From contig SSNU01000085.1 in the NCBI GenBank assembly GCA_012064415.1, positions 58,168-94,315 of the forward strand: DNA of 36,148 nucleotides, read 5' to 3'. The position numbers and the translations under genes are program-made. Below the pieces are notes generated by a model, which worked only from the letters and a program-made list of their open reading frames with translations, ran no database searches and was not told the origin of the DNA. Below are positions 33,601 through 36,148 of the stretch, one piece after another. This stretch comes from Gyrodactylus bullatarudis. Lineage: Eukaryota > Platyhelminthes > Monogenea > Gyrodactylidea > Gyrodactylidae. Numbering within the stretch: position 1 is the first letter of the stretch; the number at the start of each line of letters is the position of its first letter.

Positions 33601-36102
33601 CTCAAGTTTAAGAATCCTGAATTATAATTATTATTCAATCATCACTCAATTCTTAATAAGCTCATACTAGGTAATCACAAGAATACTTATCTTGATTATT
33701 ACACCGAACCTATCATGAAAAGTAACATTATGTTGAAATTCGTTGTTCCATGATGTCTATGGAATTGTACATGAGATGAATAGGGTCCCCAAGAAAATCT
33801 TAAAAAGCATACTTTAGCTGGTAAAAATCAAGATTCTAAAACTCACAGAAATGCATTCAATTTTTTGCTTGAATCTCTTATAGAATCTTACTATTTATTT
33901 TTATCAAGTCATAAAATAATACTTTTTTTCAACCAAGAATTTGATCTTTTTAATTTAACAGCGAATAGAGAGATCATTTTCTGTTATATCGACAATCGTT
34001 AATCAGATGGAAAACTTATCCGAATTTTGTTAAATTTTTGTAAAAATCATAGATTCCCAACTTCATATCAACCAAATTTAATTAATAAATCCCAAAAAAT
34101 CTCAGATAACTTTTCCCTTCAAAAATACCCGAAAAACCTTCTGAATTCTTTAAGAATTCGTAAATTTTTATGACTTTATGTGGAAAATGCTTTTTCATCT
34201 TTCCTCTTTTTTCTTATCCATATTTGTAGGTTAAAACTGCATTAAATTAACATTGCATAGCTCTAACGAATATGCCTGCAAGATCTTATACATTTGTTGA
34301 TTATGAGTCGAAATTATCAATTTTTGGTCATTTTGCATAGTCTGAAAATAGCAAATTCCAGTTTTTTTCATAAATTAAAAGCAAATCAGAACTCTTTTTC
34401 TTCCGTTAAAAAGTGATATAAAACGGTAATAGTGGTTTCAATAGTTGGCTTCCTCATCTCTTATTTCGCCAAGAAAATGTTCTTTGGCGATGTTTCTTTT
34501 TTTAAATCCATAATTAATTCTTGTACTTAAAAATTTCAAGTTTAAATCTGTTACTTCCATGAATGAGAAAAACGCTTCCGAAATTCTTTAACAAAAGATT
34601 AGTTCCCTTATTATTTTTATACTTTCTTATTTTGATTCAAATGGCGAAAATATTGAAAAGAATTTTATCAAGCTTAGATATCTAAAAGAGATCATTTTTA
34701 TCCCAAGTTAATTTTAAACAAGCTAGTTTAATTGGTTTTTTAAGAAAAATAATACGCATTATTCAACTTTCGGGTTGACGCCTAATTTTCAATGAGAAAA
34801 GTTTATTGATCTCAAAATGGGCGACTGATTAAAAGAATTTTATTAAGACCGAAATTACGACAGATCAACCGTTTTCCAGGAATTTCGAATTGTATCGATA
34901 TTTTATTGATTTTCAAGTTATAAAAATAATCAAGAAATCGAAATTATACTCCCAAACATTAGATCCTCCACCCTTTTTCGAATCAATAAACATTTTCAGC
35001 TCAATGCTCGAAACTTTTCTCTTTAATTGATAAAAGCGGGTTTACCATTCTCCCAGGTAAATTTTTCATTCTTCTAATGTCTCTATAAGGCTCTAGCTTG
35101 AAACTTGTTATACCGATTCTCAAGGTGCTACACATCTGTATTTTTCACAAATTAGATTTTAGGCTCCAAACATTATTTTCAAACACGATTACTTCCCTTA
35201 AATAAGATTGTCATCCGTGTTTAGTAATAGCTAACGTGAGCATTAAGCTGGACCATGAGAACTATGTAATTTGTAGGATAAATTGCTATTTTGGATATGA
35301 ATTAGCCGATATCATCCTTTCTTCTCTGAGTTTTCTGATAGCCGAGAAAATTTTGCTATCAAAACATGACATCAGTACTAGAAAATGCTCAAAATTAGAG
35401 GTTTTATCGATCAATCCAAAGTGAAAGATTTTCAATTCACAACTTTCTTTTTCAAATATGAGATAAAAGAAATATACCAAAATGTAATTTCCATATTCAA
35501 GAACAACTACAATTAGGAAACTTAATTGAGGATCTTGATCTGTATTCATATTCAATCTTTCATGTTTATATTTACTAATGTCTTTCTACCTTTAGAGAAT
35601 TCAATACAATATCAACGAAAGCCCTTGAAAAGTACAACAAACCATAATCAAGATAAGAATGCTGGCTTTATTGAATTAAACTTGAGTGATGAGCAAATCT
35701 TCTTTTTAAAATCAAAACGAATCGGTAAGACGATCATTCTCATCCTCCTTGACCTTGATTGAATGTAATTTTCTCTGTCTTAAATCAAGATTGCCTTTCA
35801 ATGATTCCGAATATTCATTCGATTCCTGAAAATTGTCCAAACTGGAAGAGGGAACACTTGAACAAAAAGAATAAGGAAGTTGTCCTTCAATTCATCGTGA
35901 GTCTAATTTCCTTTTGACAAATTGCATCAAATTAACCCTAAAAGTCCCAGAAAATTAATTGTTATGATTTGCATTTGATCTTTTGTCTGAGAGATGCTGA
36001 TCTCATATCTACAATTATAAATGAAAAAGGATGCCGAAAGTGTGAGGAATAAGCGCTTTATTTCAGGCATACTCATCAGCCTCTTACATGCCAGATATAT
36101 AG
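15111..36102 (+). CDS. nine-exon gene for a disordered WH2/espin-module-like actin-associated protein
   Basis: I join 15111-15223, 15262-15658, 16786-16986, 29184-29618, 32899-32957, 33014-33102, 35596-35724, 35790-35896 and 36067-36102. All introns are GT-AG and every phase agrees, giving 521 residues. Introns are 38 nt, 1.1 kb, 12.2 kb, 3.3 kb, 56 nt, 2.5 kb, 65 nt and 170 nt. The protein is Ser/Asn-rich and mostly disordered. Exons 3 and 4 start with related segments (KPLVPKRSPSTKLS and APLIPVRKDSTLSKS). A proline patch (TLPPPSDDSF, 276-285) is followed by a WH2-like motif (NDFIKEIQNKSKNLKSV, 364-380). PNWKREHLNKKNKE (491-504) resembles the WKR actin-bundling module of espin. This order suggests an actin-bundle protein, by inference. 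If the last intron is kept, the tail becomes VSLISF instead of AYSSASYMPDI. The joining of distant exons is not proven. Confidence 0.5.
16786..16986 (+). other. exon 3 of the WH2-like gene
   Basis: 67 codons, phase 0 at both ends (acceptor AATAG, donor GTGAGT). It contains MKPLVPKRSPSTKLSLSSST, a basic-proline segment that recurs in diverged form at the start of exon 4. A symmetric 0-0 exon can be skipped or duplicated without shifting the frame. Confidence 0.6.
16987..20293. other. intronic sequence, nothing recognised
   Basis: AT-rich DNA with short spurious ORFs only. A CT-rich run lies at about 19800-19820. No RNA gene or transposon is identified before 20294. Confidence 0.4.
20294..20476 (+). 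pseudogene. relic of a CGBP1-type hAT transposase N-terminus
   Basis: One frame reads MFKHGIPRARKVLEYKKEFP, then two stop codons, then LVCKICNSEVNCVKIFEFHL with a further H. This is the N-terminus and BED-like zinc finger (CxxC..H) of the same hAT subgroup as the ORF at 8641-9906. It ends five bases before the inverted-repeat element at 20482, which probably truncated it. Confidence 0.55.
20482..20942. mobile_element. inverted-repeat (MITE-like) element, 461 bp
   Basis: The left end AGGGTACGCAGAAAATA and the reverse complement of the right end, AGGGTACGCAAAAATAC, match for ten bases and then with one gap. The flanks ACTAATAA (left) and ACTTATGA (right) agree at six of eight positions, which could be a decayed 8 bp target duplication of hAT type. 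No coding capacity is visible inside. Confidence 0.5.
21126..23537 (+). CDS. Penelope-like element ORF: reverse transcriptase plus GIY-YIG endonuclease
   Basis: An 803-codon ORF. Recognisable element sequence starts at KGTGIAIVNAEEYQ (residue 21), so the upstream part is truncated and the first 20 codons are probably flanking intron. Palm motifs are LPKIHKG (100-106), SLDVTSLFTNVPL (168-180, catalytic D170), GVAMGTPLGPILADIFLASL (238-257) and YVDD (275-278). A GIY-YIG nuclease domain follows at about 476-565 (VYEFKCSCGLSYIGMTTRT, with R and EH after it). This pairing is diagnostic of Penelope elements. Residues 600-803 are a Thr/Pro/Ser-rich tail with a basic stretch (KARRKRGTK) and a terminal TQQIHKFF resembling a PCNA-binding box. 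The frame is fully open and noticeably richer in GC than its surroundings, which points to recent insertion. It lies in sense orientation in intron 3 of the WH2-like gene. Confidence 0.95.
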   Translation: MVMIIFIWKISHIKFLPSNLKGTGIAIVNAEEYQRKGRELISDPKMFRQTNSSEVDKRAKNFFVSVNKKIDSLSEKQIISSRTARNLRPKGPGPCLLYLLPKIHKGTDDLKFRPILDMTPSPQHGLVQWLADALKPLRDFLCPHSVINASDFISRLRNKNPFEGQMVSLDVTSLFTNVPLRETVQFIQDKLTEHPDLIETDPEATNKIPPKVLCSLIHMTVQNIDFRFNGSYFRQIDGVAMGTPLGPILADIFLASLETTKMAKIINECYLYIRYVDDTFLMLKEDQDPDAILAELNSMHPRLKFTMEVEKDNSLSFLDAKIQKCTTTKTFSSSLHRKPGIPTQYMPFTSFNPTATKRSLVRSEFLRIKRVVSTHLQDDERKRTTELFQSSGFPKEFIRKHARIKEKDITATDEKKALILSLPFKGDVPNTILRNKLSKITADTFPGYQIRHTSKTTKLLNDRNKDRVHWLNRRNVVYEFKCSCGLSYIGMTTRTIGERGKEHLTANNKTSSIQEHLRETHHPAGLENFKIRYMADPKFSKEKSKTILEMAEAKLVNEEKPALCAQKLLGRQLGFTGTNYHKAHNIIKKVSKLTANSDTKIPSGLSLAHTTPTSTLVDKSLSKNKPGSSTHPDDKTLNDSTLRPLIASTQRPVDDQLTTIPTTPESHSKPPRVGVDQTFTPLLCSTQFTAQSDMIKVPPNNSTKIQHSTPIPDMATSMATETQTSTLVDNLPSTGCHVTQAPPPATSNDRKRFFSQPEMQASTPTRKRNASTSPQQPKARRKRGTKAATGTQQIHKFFTANKQ
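23672..23714 (+). ncRNA. hammerhead-like structure in the 3' region of the Penelope element
   Basis: AGGT (23672-23675) is followed directly by the core CTGAAGA (76-82), then GAGCCGAC, GAAA (91-94), the perfect palindrome ATAAAAGCTTTTAT (23695-23708), TC, and ACCT, which pairs with AGGT. This reproduces helix I, both catalytic strands, helix III and a UC cleavage dinucleotide (cut after 23710). Helix II is very poor, with only one clean pair, and a rival hairpin GTCGG/CCGAC is possible. Penelope elements are known to carry hammerheads in their terminal repeats, so position supports it; activity is doubtful. AATAAA overlaps the motif. Confidence 0.4.
23720..27390. other. intronic sequence, no gene recognised
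   Basis: AT-rich intron 3 sequence. The right edge of the Penelope element is somewhere near 23720-23770 but cannot be fixed. A stem-loop with 9 bp arms TTAGATGGT/ACCATCTAA lies at 24550-24593, and an (ATC)n run at about 27040. Confidence 0.4.
27102..27136. repeat. compact perfect hairpin
   Basis: TTAATCTCTT (27102-27111) and AAGAGATTAA (27127-27136) pair over ten bases. Inside them CATTA and TAATG pair around a two-base loop, giving a nearly complete 35-base hairpin. The function is unknown; it could be a transposon end or a structured intronic RNA. Confidence 0.5.
27391..27755 (+). pseudogene. mariner-type transposase relic
   Basis: In one frame: NKVKLTVFLERKGVICYQL, DYDQTVTSQRFLDSL, a stop, ISAKLKEKFPKFGGISF, a stop, QDVHFFSK. 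In another frame, near 27700: EFYAGRIDQLPIRWQN. These follow the mariner catalytic domain: the strand before WWD.KGVI.YELL, QTV.S..Y...L, the QDNARPH motif with its Asp kept in a degenerate copy, and the closing FY..GI..LP.RWQ motif. Stops and frame changes make it clearly dead. It lies in intron 3 of the WH2-like gene. Confidence 0.65.
27756..29183. other. intronic sequence, nothing recognised
   Basis: No coding similarity is seen. A 10-base inverted repeat CCCCATAAAA (28528-28537) and TTTTATGGGG (28611-28620) is the only regularity noticed. Confidence 0.4.
29184..29618 (+). other. exon 4 of the WH2-like gene (contains the WH2-like motif)
   Basis: 145 codons, phase 0 at both ends (acceptor TTTTCTAG, donor GTAAGT). 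It opens with DKCNQRKIAPLIPVRKDST, similar to exon 3, carries the PPPSDDSF proline patch and ends with the WH2-like motif NDFIKEIQNKSKNLKSV just before the donor. Confidence 0.65.
30085..31587 (+). CDS. intronless 500-codon ORF nested in intron 4, possibly NOP14-like
   Basis: A long open frame with good coding character. Residues 1-300 are acidic/Asn-rich and disordered (EFSGVNENDEDENCDEENSK), then basic (KPPKPVPVARKFK, KNEKKKKVKED). From about 325 a helical region begins: FDYKYTIPQKDASFLSLVSH, then HSVDVSKNQKLEKLVSCYKE, and near 465 FTSIQYSNTWQECNWYLP. The order and spacing resemble the C-terminal half of the ribosome-assembly protein NOP14 (PYTFAAPESYEEL, KLEKLFGFLLEY, SDFWHPVVTP). The conserved NOP14 N-terminus is absent and the C-terminus is short, so this could be a truncated or very divergent copy, or an unrelated protein. 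It lies in the same orientation as the host gene, between its exons 4 and 5, with no splice acceptor at its start. Confidence 0.6.
   Translation: MDKSDSTSPYDCENISREHQGDILALHTQNIHELISKFSTKKDENFGKKPSDKESPLYIGTHRKFDCKLFTSQSRDLKELQSGNEEENYLSLSVDKESAERITLKDFIKEHKIPKLSSEFSGVNENDEDENCDEENSKEGSEPVNPYKDFSGGNQYVLREDQNEIDKISNQKIYRSNGGNPGNYDDQKERNSSMEPKYEISTQAGSDQYNYNDCQEIQKPEMDIRKIEKAPRKLPVLLELNQEEMVGGLAKNIMTKTKSAKPPKPVPVARKFKPNQSKNVPQQNDEKNEKKKKVKEDSLLLLHRSFKDEDVRDMIPIVKTVHFDYKYTIPQKDASFLSLVSHFPFNQRGNLLLILINMHAGHSVDVSKNQKLEKLVSCYKEFLKLCRGCHRYIPKDLSLGDVLDKFFGCQVSLEAAKIFCLLNIVHFLHKRIEVTQKYIDVLENDFLKSLVLEKISYFTSIQYSNTWQECNWYLPLEAHAHSILIANKVILFNQACFGLL
31588..32016. other. intronic sequence downstream of the nested ORF
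   Basis: No coding region is seen. ACAAAAATAAAATTTT just after the stop codon supplies an AATAAA-type poly(A) signal for the nested ORF. Confidence 0.4.
32026..32644. mobile_element. 619 bp non-autonomous DNA transposon with 9 bp target duplication (Mutator-type MITE candidate)
   Basis: The left end starts GGGTTAATTCCAAAAATCAC and the reverse complement of the right end starts GGATTAATTCGAAAAATCAC. The match continues through CCCCGA, a T-run and ATTCACCCC for about 52 bases. The element is flanked by a perfect direct repeat AAAAATCTT (32017-32025 and 32645-32653). A 9 bp duplication with long inverted repeats is typical of Mutator-like elements. No ORF lies inside, so it depends on a transposase elsewhere. 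Confidence 0.8.
32899..33102 (+). other. exons 5 and 6 of the WH2-like gene
   Basis: Exon 5 (32899-32957) and exon 6 (33014-33102) are separated by a 56 nt intron with GTAGGT donor and TTTTTCAG acceptor. They encode a Ser/Glu-rich linker (SPSKSEEDSSSIRDINDN). The incoming phase 0 and outgoing phase 1 match exons 4 and 7. Confidence 0.55.
33256..33453 (-). pseudogene. GIY-YIG nuclease tail, relic of a second Penelope-like element
   Basis: The minus-strand fragment reads TRHIKQENHEASISNFLILY, then VKEKFFINHFKPNLC. This fits the end of a retroelement GIY-YIG domain: H.K...H.....F.ILY, then E..FI...KP.LN. A stop lies just upstream in frame and no reverse transcriptase is visible nearby, so it is a decayed remnant. 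The sequence differs from the full copy at 21126-23537. Confidence 0.45.
33454..35595. other. intron 6 sequence, nothing recognised
   Basis: AT-rich with only short random open frames. No repeat pair, RNA gene or protein similarity is noticed. Confidence 0.4.
35596..36102 (+). other. exons 7-9 of the WH2-like gene (C-terminal actin-module-like part)
   Basis: Exons 35596-35724, 35790-35896 and 36067-36102 are joined by 65 and 170 nt introns. They encode the most ordered part of the protein: NAGFIELNLSDEQIFFLKSK, then SIPENCPNWKREHLNKKNKE. The WKR.....KK pattern is shared with the actin-bundling module of espin and related N- or C-terminal motifs. A stop TAG at 36100 closes the frame. Confidence 0.55.
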
Positions 36103-36148
36103 TACAAAAAAAACAAAGAAAATTAAAAATTGATCTGATTAGCTCTCT

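Overview
The window is eukaryotic nuclear DNA: AT-rich, with spliced genes, standard stop codons and many animal-type transposable elements. Several genes carry extremely short introns (27, 31, 31, 38, 38 and 41 nt by my reconstruction), while one gene carries introns of 1 to 12 kb. Tiny 5' introns with large 3' introns, Penelope-type retroelements and possible operon-like gene packing suggest an invertebrate metazoan. A flatworm-like or related lophotrochozoan parasite fits best, but this is inference and no species is claimed.

Layout. Bases 1-5000 hold three conserved genes: the N-terminal part of a TRAPPC9/Trs120-like trafficking subunit (minus, 426-1427, runs off the left edge), a complete inositol polyphosphate kinase (minus, 1690-2842), and a complete ORC1 (plus, 3020-4912). 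ORC1 and the kinase are divergent across a 177 bp gap. Bases 5500-11400 are rich in transposable elements: a Mutator-like transposase ORF with a damaged active site (minus), a LINE fragment, a CGBP1-type hAT transposase with an internal catalytic deletion, and a frame-broken LINE reverse transcriptase.

Bases 11750-15000 hold two scavenger decapping enzyme genes (DcpS) on the minus strand. They share a 718 bp block with no difference visible, while their 5' ends are clearly diverged. Between them lies a small TM2-domain membrane protein gene with a 27 nt intron; its stop codon overlaps the start codon of the downstream DcpS (ATGA).

Bases 15111-36102 (plus) can be assembled into one nine-exon gene of 521 codons whose phases agree at every junction. 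The product is serine-rich and disordered, with a WH2-like actin-binding motif and a C-terminal motif like the espin actin-bundling module. Its introns hold a CGBP1-type hAT relic, an inverted-repeat element, a 5'-truncated Penelope-like element with GIY-YIG domain and a partly hammerhead-like 3' structure, a mariner relic, an intronless 500-codon ORF weakly resembling NOP14, a 619 bp element with about 52 bp inverted repeats and a perfect 9 bp duplication, and a second GIY-YIG relic. No tRNA, rRNA or CRISPR array was seen.
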